Assembly (NCBI GenBank): GCA_008729055.1
Contig: SDUX01000006.1
Location: 629,501 to 693,500 of the forward strand
Source of the DNA: Pyropia haitanensis
Taxonomy: Eukaryota > Rhodophyta > Bangiophyceae > Bangiales > Bangiaceae
Direction of reading: 5' to 3'
DNA length: 64,000 nt
Below are positions 47,305 to 58,998 of the stretch, in pieces; position 1 is the stretch's first letter, and every line of letters starts with the position of its first letter. Both the position numbers and the translations under genes were made by a program. Below the pieces are notes generated by a model. That model was not told the origin of the DNA and did no database searches. It worked only from the letters and a program-made list of their open reading frames with translations.

Positions 47305-48541
47305 AGACTTCAAGACGGCGTGGTTGCGGGTGGGCGGCGCGGGGTTCCCCGGGGGCGGACAGGGCTGCCACGCGGAGGTGGCGTACGGCGTCGAGCCGCT
47401 TGGCTGGGTCTCCTCCCCCCGCGAGCGCCGGCGACCGGGGCGTAGGCTGCCTCGTCTCGTAGAGTGCATTTCAACGCCACGATTGCTTGCGAGCCCTCCC
47501 ACCCTCCTCCATTCTTCCATGCGGCCATTGTGGACCCGCCAGCGGCTTTACCCACCGACGTTGCTCCATATCCCATACCCTGCCGACTCCCCCTCTCAGA
47601 CATCGTTGGCCACGCCCAAGAGCGGGCAGCGTTGCTCACCCCGACCATCTCGCCACGCTCACCCCCCCGCCCCCTTCGCCCCCCTCCGTCGCCAGCAGGC
47701 GGCCATCCCAGACGCCACACCAAGCCGGTCGTCCAGGCCCTCCCCACTTTCCCACGCTGCAGTGACACCAGGGGAGCCCTGCCACCGGCCTGCAGTCGCT
47801 CCCCCTCCCCGCCCACCGCGCTGGCCCACCCGCCCACAACACCACTGCCACCGTGGACACGGCAAGGCCCCGTGCCCACTGCCTTGCGGGCGGGCGCCCT
47901 CGGCCCGCCCTCGTCGGCCGACGCGGCAACACTGGCGGGCACAGCGCGCCCCGCCGCTGCAGCTGCGGCAGCGGCGAGCAGAGCCCAGTGGGGTGGCGGC
48001 CGGGCTAGCGGCGCCGCCCGCGGCAGCCGCCATCCTCGCGGCTACAAAAGCCGGCCGCCGTCCCCTGCGCGACCGGCTGCCGCACCGCCAGCCGCCGCGA
48101 CGCGGCCGCCCCTGTCCCGGGACGTCGTCTATCCACCACTGGGGGGCATTTGGGCGCACTGCCCGGGGGCGGCGGCGGGGACCGCGCGCACAATGCCGGC
48201 CGCGCATGGCCCGGTCGCCGTCGGCAGGCTGTTCCCAGATGACGAGGCGAGCAGCACTGGGACCACGTGCCCACCCGACGTGTTCCACTCCCCTCACCCG
48301 CGTTCCCGCTGCAGAAGTCCGAGAGGCGTGATGGGAGGAGAAGGACCAAGGCTGGGAACGGTGGAAACCGCGACGGAGGTGCCCTGCCTGCTCGCTATCG
48401 CCAACCAGCGTATAACAGACAGACCGCTCGCCGTCAAGGGCACAGCCACACACAACCCACCACGGCGTCCAGCCCCCCCATATCCATCTCCAACCGCCGC
48501 ACCCCCCCCACCCACTCCCCCCCCCCCGACCAGCAGAGCCG
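47305..48541. other. convergent intergenic region
   Basis: This lies between the NCL exchanger (+) and the small zinc protein (-). Conceptual translations are Pro/Arg/His-rich and unrelated to known domains. The first 150 bases probably hold the exchanger 3' UTR. Nothing else is recognised. Confidence 0.5.
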
Positions 48542-49015
48542 TCACTGGTACGGCTCGTGCCAGCCCACCGCACACGGGGCCGCGTCGCGCCCCCCCCCGC
48601 AGCAGTCCCAAAAGTAGCTGACCCCGCGGACGAGGCGCGGGTCCGCCGGGCCGGTGCCGGTCAGCTTGCCATTCTCCGCCCCCAGCCACGGGCCGGGGTG
48701 CCGCGCGCACGCGGTGGGGCCGTTGGTGCCCGCCGCGACGGTGGCTTTGCAGACGCGGCAGGTAAAGGGCGCCGCCTCGGGCGTACGCGGGGGGCGGGGG
48801 GCGGGGGAGGGGCGGGGGGGGGGCGCCGCTGCCGACAGCACCACCCCCATCCCCATCCCCACCCCCACACCCACCCTCGCCACCGACACGACACCTGCAG
48901 GGGGGCGGCGCGGGCGGCCACGCTGGGCTCCCGCAGCCGGCTGCCGCCACCGCAGGGGCGGCCGCCACAGTGGATGGGGCGAGCACGCCACGGGGGGGAG
49001 CGCAAAGCAGGTCAT
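48542..49015 (-). CDS. small Cys/His zinc-binding-domain protein, possibly plastid-targeted
   Basis: Predicted 157 residues from the ATG at 49015. The first ~85 residues (MTCFALPPVACSPHPLW, then Arg/Pro/Val/Ala-rich) could be an organelle-targeting presequence. The C-terminal ~70 residues carry a compact pattern C-x2-C-x13-C-x2-HPG (CRVCKATVAAGTNGPTAC, then ARHPG), then YFWDCC, then C-x3-H near the end (APCAVGWHEPYQ). The spacing suggests a two-site zinc-binding fold. Similar HPG/WxCC modules occur in uncharacterised eukaryotic proteins as I recall, but I cannot name the family. The unusual residue pattern in a background of low-complexity chance frames supports a real gene. The start and the role of the N-terminus are uncertain. 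Confidence 0.6.
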   Translation of the reverse strand: MTCFALPPVACSPHPLWRPPLRWRQPAAGAQRGRPRRPPAGVVSVARVGVGVGMGMGVVLSAAAPPPRPSPAPRPPRTPEAAPFTCRVCKATVAAGTNGPTACARHPGPWLGAENGKLTGTGPADPRLVRGVSYFWDCCGGGRDAAPCAVGWHEPYQ

Positions 49016-49548
49016 CAGGGCGACCGGCCGCAGGCGTGCACGCCTGCTAGGCAGGAAGAAGTAGGGGCAGCGATGCGGGCAGCGGTTGGAAGTGACGGCC
49101 GGTGACGAGGAAGTCGAGGCGATGGGCGCCGTCGAGGGAGGAGGTTGGGAAGACGGGACACCGCTCCTTGTCGGCCACAACGGGCCCCAGAACCGCACAC
49201 CAAGTTGAACACGGAATGTGTACAGTACATTTAGTGAAAACGCTGAGGGTCAAGCAGGGTCGACAGAGCTTCGTCGAGGAAGCGGGGATGGAAGGAAGAG
49301 GTCATTGAAGCGCCATGAAGTGTTTCTTCTGGTCTACATACTCCAAGACCCTGCGTGAGCAGAGATATCTGTCCCGGTGGTCACAGCGGAGGCAGAAGTG
49401 GAGGCAGCGATCGGGGTAGCAGCAGCAGCCGTGGCGGCAGCACCGGCAGTGTGAGTTCCCCGTCTCCAGTGCGACCAGTCAGCAGAACAGGCTCTCCCGA
49501 GCATACGAGAAGGTCCAGCTGGTAGCTCATCCCTCCGCCTCCCCACCC
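49016..49548. other. short intergenic region, no gene seen
   Basis: More balanced base composition than its surroundings. It lies 5' of the small zinc protein and 3' of the methyltransferase-like gene, so it should contain the promoter of the former and the terminator of the latter. No motif can be named. Confidence 0.45.
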
Positions 49549-50268
49549 TCACCCTCCCCCCCCCCCGCCCCCACCCCTGCGCGACAAGACAAGCATCTGG
49601 TTGCCATCACGCTGCACCTCGTACGCCACCCGCTCGACCCGGACCACCCACCCTCGCCGCTCCGCGTGGCGGACTACCTCGTCGAGGTGCGGGCTCGGCT
49701 CCCCCCCCAGCGTCAGCAGCGGAAAGATGCGGGCCTCGGGGGCCACCCGCAGCAGCTCGTCGACCGCCGCCACGTGCGCCGCCTCGTCCAGTGGCCGTCC
49801 ACTGTACAAGAAGAGGTAGTGGGAGACGAGCGCCAGGTCGGCCGCGTCGGCGGGCAGGGGCAGCGCCGGCAGGCCGCCGGCAACGTACCGGCCGGCGGCG
49901 CGGCCGGCCTCGAGGTCGGCGGCAAATGCGGCCATGGCCGCGTCCCGCCGGTCGGCCAGGTGTGCCACGTCCCGCAGCTGCCCCGGCGCGTCCCCCCACA
50001 CGTACGCGCCCCGGTTGGCCGCCACCGCGGCGAGCACCTCAGCGCGGGCGGCGGCGTAGCGGGCGGCAATGGCCGCCGCGGGCGCCGCGTACAGGGGGTC
50101 CACCGACGTGACCGCCCCGCCGGCGGCGGTCCACTCGGCGTTGAACGAGGCGGGGCCGTCGGCGACGCCAACGACGCGGCGGCGGAGGTCGGTGGCGCGG
50201 GAGAGCCCAAACATGCGCTCGTACTCGTCCGCCGTTCGGCCCCAGGGGACGACGCCGGCCAGGTCCAT
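49549..50268 (-). CDS. bacterial-type class I SAM-dependent methyltransferase-like protein
   Basis: A compact 239-residue single-exon protein starting at the ATG at 50268 (MDLAGVVPWGRTADEYERMF). It shows the layout of a bacterial family of uncharacterised Rossmann-fold methyltransferase-like proteins: N-terminal VPWGR-x4-EY, a SAM-binding motif I variant VVGVADGPASFNAEW, an acidic strand end SVDPLYA, a middle ALVSHYLFLYS and a C-terminal ARIFPLLTLGGEPSPHLDEVV to YEVQRDGNQML. Length is typical for that family. The GxGxG motif is replaced by VADGPAS, so SAM binding is likely but not proven, and the substrate is unknown. No targeting peptide is obvious. It ends in a short poly-Gly tail from a G run just before the TGA. 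Homologues I recall are chiefly bacterial, including cyanobacterial, which suggests plastid-ancestor or lateral origin. Confidence 0.82.
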   Translation of the reverse strand: MDLAGVVPWGRTADEYERMFGLSRATDLRRRVVGVADGPASFNAEWTAAGGAVTSVDPLYAAPAAAIAARYAAARAEVLAAVAANRGAYVWGDAPGQLRDVAHLADRRDAAMAAFAADLEAGRAAGRYVAGGLPALPLPADAADLALVSHYLFLYSGRPLDEAAHVAAVDELLRVAPEARIFPLLTLGGEPSPHLDEVVRHAERRGWVVRVERVAYEVQRDGNQMLVLSRRGGGGGGGG

Positions 50269-52953
50269 ACGGAGACAGCGGCGTCGGCCAACAAAACCCC
50301 AAGCTGCAGCTGCTGTGACTCGCGGTCGCGCTTGGATCTCTCGCGTGGGTGTTGGCTCCTCCGTCTGCGACCGGCCCTTCTCTCTGTGCCCAAGCTGATG
50401 CCGTGGTCGAAAAGCAAGCGCGACAGGCTAAATACACAGACTGGTCATCGAAAACGGTCTATGACGGTGTGCCACTTTGGTAAAACAAACGTACTTTAAT
50501 GTAACGATTGGATAAGTCCAGAGAAATTCACAGACGTGTCCATCATCGTCATGCCTCTTACAGCGTGCACGTTTCGAGCAGCTGATGCAGCCCATCAGAT
50601 CTGCATACAGCGTGAGCCTGCCGGGTGCCGCGCCACGATGGCACCGGGGACGGCGGCGGCCGCCACGACACCGAACGTCTCCGCGGTCGGCTCTGTATCA
50701 ACATTGGTTTCTATGGCCACTCGGCGGCAGCCGCGCATACAGCGACGCGACGCTTTGGAAACGACGGCCGTCACGACGAGCGAGCTAGCCGCCGGCGCCC
50801 CCTCCACCCCCCGCACGTCTGATCATCCGTGACTCCTGAACGTCGTGACGCCACGGTGCGTCGCCGGCCGAGGCGCGCCGCGCATGACCAGCAGGGAGGG
50901 GGGGCTGGAGAAGGGTCCCGCGGGGGGAATATCGCCACCTGCCCGGTCTCACCTGCACGAGGGTGGGCTGGCGGCTACCCCTGTGGCACACGTCCCCGTT
51001 GATGACGCGTCGTCCCCCTGTCGACCGCTGGCGTGTGACGCGGCGATCAGGAGCGCGCCTCGCTCAGCTAGCGTCATCCAGTGGCAGTCGCGGCGGCGCC
51101 GCCTGCCCCGCTGCACCCTCTTTTGCATCAGATTCCCCTGTGGCCATGCCTCACCGACCTGCGCGGCGCTCCCGGCCGCGCGTCCCCCCGTCTGTCCTCG
51201 AGTCCCCCCTCCGCCGCCGAGCCTCTCCCCAATCACCGCTCCGGCTGCGCCCCGGCGGAAAATTTTTGACCTTTCCTCCTTGCGCTGCGCGGCCGCGCAG
51301 CCGCCTACAGTCGATGGGTGCCGTCCCCAGTGCTGGCGCGGGCGCCATCGTGGGGACGACAACCCGTCGGACCGTGGGCGTTGTGCCTGCCGGAACTGGG
51401 CGTCGCGCAGGCCGTGCCGCGCGGGTCCGGCTGCCGCGCAGGTGCGGTGCGGGTGTCGGTGCGGTGTGGCGGTGTGGCGGGGTGCGGAATGGATGCAAGG
51501 GCATACCGACAGGGCCTGCCGTAAGGGGCTGTGGCGGGTGCCGGTGTCTCGGGTCAACGGCACGAATGACAGTCATCTGGGACGGAGCGTTCCGTATCGG
51601 CCCCCCCCCGCCCCGCCTCGCGCCCTCCCCGAGTAACGGGATTGGGATATTTTTGGTGGGGGCTGCCGACTGCCGATCGGTGCGGCGGTCCTGTCGTGGG
51701 GACGACAGCCGAGCGTGTAGCGGCCGATCACCGGCGGCAGCGGTCGTCGGCCGCGGGCGACGGAGGGCCAAACAAACCCAACGGCTGCCCCCCTGGCCGT
51801 CGATCGAAAATAGGGGGCTATTGTGAGAGAGGGCGGGGCACACCCGAGAGGGGGTGCCTGGGCCCACACACGAGGGGGCGCCAGAGGCGGCCACCCGCCG
51901 CCGTTGAGACTCTGCCTCCAGATGGCCGGCCGGCGGCGCTGACGCGGCCGCCGCCTGCCGCCACCTCAGCGTGGACATGGCCGGGGGGCGCCGCCGCAGC
52001 CCCACAGCGGGGTGCCACGAGCCCCTCTCGAGCGCCGCCGCCGCGGCAGCCGCCCGCACAACGGCTGGCTGAGAACGCTCCCTGACCCCCCCCCCCTGAC
52101 GGTGGTGCCAAGCTGTGGCCCGCGGCCGCCCTGGCTGCCCGTGCACGCTGGCCACAGCGTCGTGGCCGCGGCGGCGGCGCGCCGCCGCCGCGGCGCGTAG
52201 AAAACGGGGCGGCGGCGGCGCCACGGGCAGACGGGCGGCACGGGGACGGGGGGGGGGGGGGAGGTGCCGCCACTGCCGCGAGGGGTGTCAGAGACGCCAC
52301 CCGGTGCGCACGAGGGGCGGGCGGGCGGGAAGGGGGGGGCAGGCCGCTCTCCAGCCCTGGCAGATCTGCCACACCTGCGCCCTTGCGCCCCCCCCCCCGC
52401 CCTCTGCCCCCACCCCCTGCGTGCTCCCCCCGGCCACCCCGGCCTCTGCCTCGCGTGACGCGCGCGTGTGAGGTGCCTGGCGCGTGGCACGGACGGAGGG
52501 GCCAGCGCGCGGTTGCGACCGCGCCGCCCGCGCCGTCGCCGCCGCGCCGGCGCCGCCCGTCGCGTCGTTGGCGCGAGCGCCAACGGCTGGCACTCTTCCC
52601 GCGGCCGCCACGCCTCCGCGGCCCGGGGCAGCGGGGCGGCTCGACCGCTGACGCGGCGGTGGCGGCCGGCTTTAACCCTCGGGTGGACACGGCGTCGCAG
52701 TCGGGGTGACACGCATCCCGGCACCGCGGGTCGTGGTGCCCACCTCCACCCGTCGCCCCGCTTGCGTCCCACTGACTCCCCGCCTACCCATTCCCCCCCT
52801 CCGCGAGCTCCTTCACCTCACACGGGTGGGGGCTGTGCCCCCTTTGTTTGATTGCCACGCACGTTTCTCCCACCCCTTCCCTCTCCCTCATACTCTCCTC
52901 CTCCGCCCTGAGAACCCCGACGGGCACGACGTGACCGCCTTGCTCATCCTACC
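50269..52953. other. intergenic region, no gene recognised
   Basis: About 2.7 kb between divergently oriented genes (methyltransferase on -, C2H2 protein on +). Composition is mixed, with a lower-GC start (50400-50560, AT-rich near AAAACAAACGTACTTTAATG). A perfect 7-bp stem with a GGGG loop lies at 51691-51708. Overlapping open frames on both strands carry no recognisable domain. Confidence 0.5.
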
Positions 52954-54897
52954 ATGGTTCCCCTGGCGTTGGCGTTTGCGGCGTCCGCCGCGGCGCAGGC
53001 ACCGGCGGCCGCCGCTCCCGCCGTCGACGGCGCGGCGGCGCCGCCCACCGCGACCGCGGCGCCGTCTGAGCCGTGGGCGTTCCCCGCCGCCCACCTCCCC
53101 ACCGCGTCGCCGCCGCTCGGGTGGCCCCGCCCGGCCGGTGCTGCCGCCGCCTCCACCTCCGCCGGCGGCCACGACGGGCAGTCGCCCTCGACTGCACCCG
53201 CACAGAGCGCGGCGCACGCCCGCCCTCTGGCGCGGGAGCCACAGCGGATGTCGCCCGTCACGCCCGCCACCCCCTCAGCAGCCAATGTTGCCGCCGCGGT
53301 CGCCGCGGCCACCACGGCCGGCGTAGCCGTCTCGGCCGCCCCCTCCCCCCCGGCGCTGACATGCCCCGTGCTGGGGTGCGCGCGCAGTTTTACCCGCCGC
53401 TGCAACCTCACCTCCCACACCCGCCGCCACGAGGCGGGGCTCGTCGGTGAGGGGCCCAAGCGCGGCCGCGGTGCCGGCAGCAGCGGCGGCGGCGGCGGTA
53501 GCAGCGGCGGCGGCAGCGGCGGCGGCGGCGGAGGGGCGGGCTCCCCGAGTGGTGGCAGCGGCAGTACAGGCGGCGCGCCGGCTGGACGCGCCAAGGGGGC
53601 CGGTGCGGCGGCCGCCGCCGACGCGGCACGTGAGCACGTGTGCCGGCTGTGCGGGCGCCGCTTTGCGCGGCGCACGTCGGTGACCAACCATGAGCGTAGC
53701 CACTCCAACGCGCGGTCGCTGGTCAACCGGCGGCAGCGACGGGCGGCCGCCGCGGCGGCATCGTCGAGCGAAGACCTGGCCGCGTTGGGCGGCAAGGGGG
53801 GAGGGACCGGAGCAGCCACCGCGGTGGCGGCCGCCACCTGTGCCGCAGTCGCCACGCCCACACAGGGCAGGCCTCCCACCCCCCCATCAACGGCGATGAC
53901 GCCGTCTGTAGGGGTTGGGGTGCACCCTTTGCCGCAGGCGCTCGCCGGCGGCGGCGGCGCCACCGCCAGCCCCCTGATGCTGGGGCGGAGCGCCGCGTGG
54001 GCCACCCCTCTGACGGCCACCCCCGCCGCCGTCGCCGCCGCGGAAGGATCCACCGTCGGGGCGTATGAAGGTGCGTCGCCACCTCCGGCCCCACCGGCGG
54101 TGTCGTGGTTTGAGTCGACGCCGCTGTCGCGGCAGACAAGTATGGTGACGGGGCTGCCGACCGGGGTCAAAGGCCCAGACACGGCCATGGCGGACCTGTG
54201 CCCCCCCTCCATGGAGGCGAGCGCGTACGACCTGGGCGTGGCCACACAAGTGGCGCAGCCGCCGATGCCAACCGCCCCCGTAGCGGCGCCAAGCACGCCC
54301 CCGTGGCGGCGGCCGGTCGCGCCGCTGCCGCCGGTGATGCCGTCGCCCCTGTCACCAACAACACCGTTTTTGTACACTGGCGCCGCCGCCGCCGCGCCAG
54401 ACTACCTGCCGTCCCCGCTCGGCGGCCCGTGGATGAGCCCGTCGGCCGCTGCCGCCGCCGCGGACGGGATGACACCCGCCCGGCCCGTCTGGGTGCGTGG
54501 CGGTGGTGGGAACCCGGCGGCCCCTGCCGAGCAGCCTGCGTCCCCGTCCGCGTTGGCGTTGACGGCTGCCACGGCCAGCGTGAGGAGCGACCGCGACGCG
54601 GCCGACCGCGGGTCGCTCGTGTCGGCCGCGACGCCGGCGGTGGGGTGGACGGAGCCGACCGCCGCCGTCTTTGCCGGCGCAGAGGCGGGCCTGCACGCGG
54701 GGCTGGTGGCGCCAGGGACGGGGGGGGCGCCCGCCGGGGTGGGGACCGCCCTTGGCGGCCGCGGCTGGGGGGGAGTGCCCGACCCGACCGCGGGGGGGGG
54801 GGAGGACAGCGGCAGCGTGATGCCACCGCTGGGCAGCTCGTTCCCGCTGCGGGACGAGCTAATGGAGCGCACCCTGCAGGAGCTGTTTGATCTGTAG
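52954..54897 (+). CDS. C2H2 zinc-finger protein with two fingers
   Basis: A 647-residue single-exon protein; the start has the ideal context ACCATGG. Two classical C2H2 fingers are separated by a long Gly/Ser linker. Finger 1 begins at Cys137, C-x4-C-x12-H-x3-H (CPVLGCARSFTRRCNLTSHT). Finger 2 begins at Cys230, C-x2-C-x12-H-x3-H (CRLCGRRFARRTSVTNHERS), followed by a basic NRRQRR stretch that may be a nuclear-localisation signal. The rest is Ala/Pro/Thr-rich, probably disordered, with a more acidic amphipathic C-terminus (FPLRDELMERTLQELFDL) that could be a short activation or interaction helix. Probably a nuclear DNA- or RNA-binding regulator; targets are unknown. The frame is intact despite G8-G9 runs near 54785. 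Confidence 0.88.
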   Translation: MVPLALAFAASAAAQAPAAAAPAVDGAAAPPTATAAPSEPWAFPAAHLPTASPPLGWPRPAGAAAASTSAGGHDGQSPSTAPAQSAAHARPLAREPQRMSPVTPATPSAANVAAAVAAATTAGVAVSAAPSPPALTCPVLGCARSFTRRCNLTSHTRRHEAGLVGEGPKRGRGAGSSGGGGGSSGGGSGGGGGGAGSPSGGSGSTGGAPAGRAKGAGAAAAADAAREHVCRLCGRRFARRTSVTNHERSHSNARSLVNRRQRRAAAAAASSSEDLAALGGKGGGTGAATAVAAATCAAVATPTQGRPPTPPSTAMTPSVGVGVHPLPQALAGGGGATASPLMLGRSAAWATPLTATPAAVAAAEGSTVGAYEGASPPPAPPAVSWFESTPLSRQTSMVTGLPTGVKGPDTAMADLCPPSMEASAYDLGVATQVAQPPMPTAPVAAPSTPPWRRPVAPLPPVMPSPLSPTTPFLYTGAAAAAPDYLPSPLGGPWMSPSAAAAAADGMTPARPVWVRGGGGNPAAPAEQPASPSALALTAATASVRSDRDAADRGSLVSAATPAVGWTEPTAAVFAGAEAGLHAGLVAPGTGGAPAGVGTALGGRGWGGVPDPTAGGGEDSGSVMPPLGSSFPLRDELMERTLQELFDL

Positions 54898-56178
54898 GGC
54901 GGCACGCGATACGGGGTGGGGGAGGGGGCAGAGGGGACACGCGGGGCGCGCGGGCAACGCATGACACGGTGCGACACAAAACTGACGCGGTCAAAGGCGT
55001 TGCAATTGGAACAGACGGGTGGACGAAAGCGTGTGCACGGCGGCGCTGGCGGTGGACAACCGAGGACTGCAAAGAGCAGCGCGTAGGTGCACGCCACTCG
55101 GGCTCGTCGACCAGGCGGGGGAGAAGCGGTCCGCGGGGGGAGAGGCTGGCACGGCGGGACGCGGTGCATCCCGTGGATTCCCAGCCAGGCGCCACAGACT
55201 AGATTTTGGTCGCCGACGGATCGCGCACCCCCGCCACGCGTCGTCCTCTGCACGCCCGCCAACGTCGCGGCGGGCGCGCCGCCGACGCGCACCGTCGGTC
55301 CCCGCGCCACCCCACCCCCCCCCCCCCCCATCCCCCCATCCCCCCGGCGCGATGGGCCACCGCACCCGGTGCGATCCACAACCATCCACGTCGAAAAAAA
55401 AAAAAAACCAAAAAAAACGCACCACCCGTGCGGGCGCGATCATCGCCACCGCCGGCGCGCCATCCGGCGCCCCGGCCGGAATGGCCGTCCACGGCGGAAT
55501 TTCCCGCCAAAAAAAAAAAAAAAAGGAGGCTCGCCCCGCCGCCGGCCGCGCGGCCGGCCGGCCGGCCGCGCGTGGCGGCCGCGGCGGGCGGGGCGCGGCG
55601 ACCCACCACCACCACGCCACCGCCAGCGTGGCGGTGGCGCCGGGGGGGGGGGGGGAAGGACGGCCGGCCGCCGACGCGGCCGCCCCGCCCGCCGCCGCTC
55701 GAGCCGACCCCGCCCGCGCGACGACCCCCTCGTCTGGTGCGCCTTGCGCTGACGCGGCGGCGGCCGCGGCGGGGGGCGGCGGGGGGTGGCGGCGGTGGGG
55801 CACCTGGGCGCGCCCGCCACCCCCCCCCCCCCCCAGCACGCCGCTCCCTCTCTCCCGCTGCCACCCATCTCCGCCGCCATTCCGCTGCGTGCGTCCCTGC
55901 CGGTCGGCCCGCTCTGTCCAGCCTGCTCTCCTCTGCCGCTCCCCCCCCCCCCTCCCATTCCGTACCCTTTCCCGGCCGCCCTCGTACCCCCCCCCCCTCG
56001 TCCCGCTCTCACACACCCCGTCACACGTCCGTGGTGTGGTGGCGCCCCCCCCCCCCCCCCCCCCGCCTCCCCCCCTTTCCACTCCCGCCCCGCCTCCCCC
56101 CCCCCCCCCCCTCCCCCTCTCTCCCCCCCCCGCCTGCTATCCCCTTCCCCCCTTCCCCCCCCCAAGCGTACGCGCGGT
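54898..56178. other. intergenic region upstream of PDS5 with A-runs and C-runs
   Basis: The AT-containing part at about 54960-55030 probably belongs to the 3' end of the C2H2 gene. Two poly-A stretches stand out in otherwise GC-rich DNA: A14-CC-A8 at 55394-55417 and A16 at 55509-55524. From 55815 to 56165 it is almost pure pyrimidine (C runs up to about 19), likely the PDS5 promoter or 5' UTR. No gene is seen. Confidence 0.5.
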
Positions 56179-58078
56179 ATGCCCCCCCGCCTCCGTCGGG
56201 GTCGCTCCGCCACGTCGGCGGCGGCCGCCGCGGCGGCACCGGCGGCGGCGGCAGCGGCGGCGGCAGCGGCGGCAGCGGCGGCGGCGGCCGCCCCCCCCCC
56301 GCCGCTCCGACCCGCGCGCGGGCGGCAGCCGCCGGCCGTCGCCAGCGGCGGCCGTCACCGTCACCGTCCCCGTCCCCATCCCCGTCCCCGTCGCCGTCGC
56401 CGTCGCCACCGCCTGCACGTCACCGCCGGCGGGTGCCCCCCCCAGCCGCCCCGTCCCCGCCGCGGACGGCGGCGGTGCCGGCCGCGGCGGCAGCGGCGGC
56501 GGCAGTGCCGCCGGCGCGGCGCCGCCGGCGGGGACGTGCCGCCGCCGGCTCGCCGCCGTCCGCGTCGGCCGCGGCCGTCGTGGCGGCAGCCGCCGCGGCG
56601 CTCGCAGCGGCCGCCGCGGCGCCGCCGCCGCCGCCGGCACCCGCCACGCCCGCCGCCGCCGCGGCCGCGGCCAAGCGCCGCCGCCGCGGCGGGTCGCCCC
56701 CACCGCCGCCGCGGCGGTCGCTGCCGCCGCCGGTGGCGGCGGCGGCGGTGGGGGGGGTGCCGGCGGCGGCGGCGGCGGCGGGGCGGCCGCGGCGGGGCGG
56801 CCGCCGTGGCGGCGTGGCGCCGCCCGCGGCGGCGTTGGGAGGGGGGGGGGGGGGGGGGGGAGGCCACGCCGGCGGCGGCCGCGACGTTGCCGTCCCGGCC
56901 GCCACCCGAGGTGCCGCCCGCAGACGGCGTGGCGGCGGCGGCTGCCGTAGCGGTGGACGGCGGCGGCGGCGGCGGCGGCGGCGGTATCGGTGGTCGTGAC
57001 GGCGGCACGCCCGCACTCTCCTCCCCCCCCCCCTCCTCTCCCCACCCCCCCCTTATTGCCCCCCCCCCCCCCCCACGTGCGGCGCTCCCGCCCCCCCCCC
57101 CCCGCCCCCCCCCCCCACCCCCCCCCAGTCCTCGACGCGACGCTCTTCACCCCCCCCACCCCCCCCCCCCACCCTCACGGCGCGCCTATCCACCCTCGCG
57201 GCCACCCTCTCGCGGGTCCCCCAGGTGGCGGCGGTCGGCTCCCCCCCCCCCCCCCCGGCCTCGCCGCCGTCGCCGCGGCGGTCGCGGCGCCCGCCCTCAC
57301 CGCCCACCCAGACGCGGCGGTGCGCCTCGCCGCCGCCGCCGCGGTCGTACAGGTGCTCCGCGTGTACGCGCCCGACGCGCCCTACCCGCCGCGCACCCTC
57401 CGGGCGGTCCTTGCCGCGGTGGTCCGGCCGCTCGCGGCGCTGTCCGCGCCGCCGCCGCCGCCGCCGGGGAGTGGGGGGGGGGTGGCGACCGCGACCGCGA
57501 CGGCGGCGACGGCGGCGGCGACGGCGGCGGCGACGGCGGCGGCGACGGCGGCGGCGCGGCTGGCGCTGGCCGAGACGCTCGCGGCGGTGCGGGTGCTGGC
57601 GGCGGCGGCGGGGACGGGCGGGGGGGTGGTGGCCGAGCTGGCGGTGGGGGTGCTGCGGGGGGTGGGCGCGTCGACGACGCCACGGGCGGCGGCGGCGCTC
57701 GCCGCGTGTGCGGCGGCGCTGGTCGAGGGCGCCGCGGATGAGGCGGAGGACGCGGCGGAGGCGGCGCGGGAGGGGGAGGCGGAGGGGGTGCCGGCGGGTG
57801 CGGCGGGAGAGGGGGGGGGGGGGGGGTGGGGGGGGGGGGGTCCCGTCGACCCGACCGCGAGTGACTTGTGGGCGGTCGTTGCGGTGCTGGCGGCGGCGGT
57901 CGCGGGGGGGGGGACGCCCACCGCCGCCGCACGCGCCGACTGGGCGGCGGGCGTCCTCGGCAGCTGCCTCCACCGCGTGACGGTGCCGCTGTGTGGGCTG
58001 CTCAACGCCGCCCTCTTTGGCGACGATGACGCCGACGCCGACGCCGCCGACGCCGCCGCCGACCGGGACCACAATGGC

Positions 58079-58137
<59 letters not shown>

Positions 58138-58966
58138 CGGTAGCGGGGGTGGCCACGGGGATGGCGACGCCGCCACCGTGGCGGGTGCGGCGGCGGCGGC
58201 CGCCGGCGGCAGCCTCCCCCCCCCACCGCCGCGGCGGCGGTCGTTGCGCTCGCCCGGTGCGTGCCCGACGCGCTCGCCTACACCCTCCCCGCCCTCGAGG
58301 GCGCCCTCCACCACCCGTCCCCGCCCGCGCGTGCCCGGTGGGTCCGCCTCGCCGCGGCGGTGGTGGCCGCCGCCGCCGAGCCGGCTGCCGCCGTCGCGGC
58401 GGCGCCGGCGCTGTGGGCGGCGGCGGTGCGGCGGCTGCGGGATGTGGACGCGGGCGTGCGGGGGGTGGCGGTGGGGGTGTTGGCGCCGCTGGCCGTCGCG
58501 GGGGGGGGGCACCTGGGGGGGGACGCCGACGACGCCGACGGTGGTGACGGTGGTGGTGATGGTGGTGGTGGTGGTGGTGGTGGCGGTGGTGGTGGTGGGG
58601 GTGGGGGTGGTGGGGGTGGCGGCGGCGGCACCGTCCCCGGCCGTGAGGCGTGGCGCGCGCAGCTGGTCGCCGCGATCGCCGCGCGGCTGGTCGACACGCA
58701 CGAGCCGGTGCGGCGGGCGGTGCTCGCCGCGGTGGCGACCTGGGCGGGCCGCGCCGTGCCGGCGGCGGTCCTCCGTGGCGTCGCCGCGCGCGTCACGGAC
58801 CGGTCACCCGCGGTGCGGGCGGCGGCGGTGGAGGTGCTCGCCGCCGAGTACGCCCACGCGGTGGCGGCGGGGGTCACCGCCGCCGCCGCCGGCCAGCGGG
58901 GGGGACCGCCGCCCGCGGCGGGCGGCGGGACTCGGGGCGTCATCGATGCGGACGGCGACAGCAGCG

Positions 58967-58998
<32 letters not shown>

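Noticed and set aside
51691..51708. Perfect 7-bp hairpin with a GGGG loop
   Set aside because: Expected often by chance in 64 kb; no adjacent gene end gives it a role.
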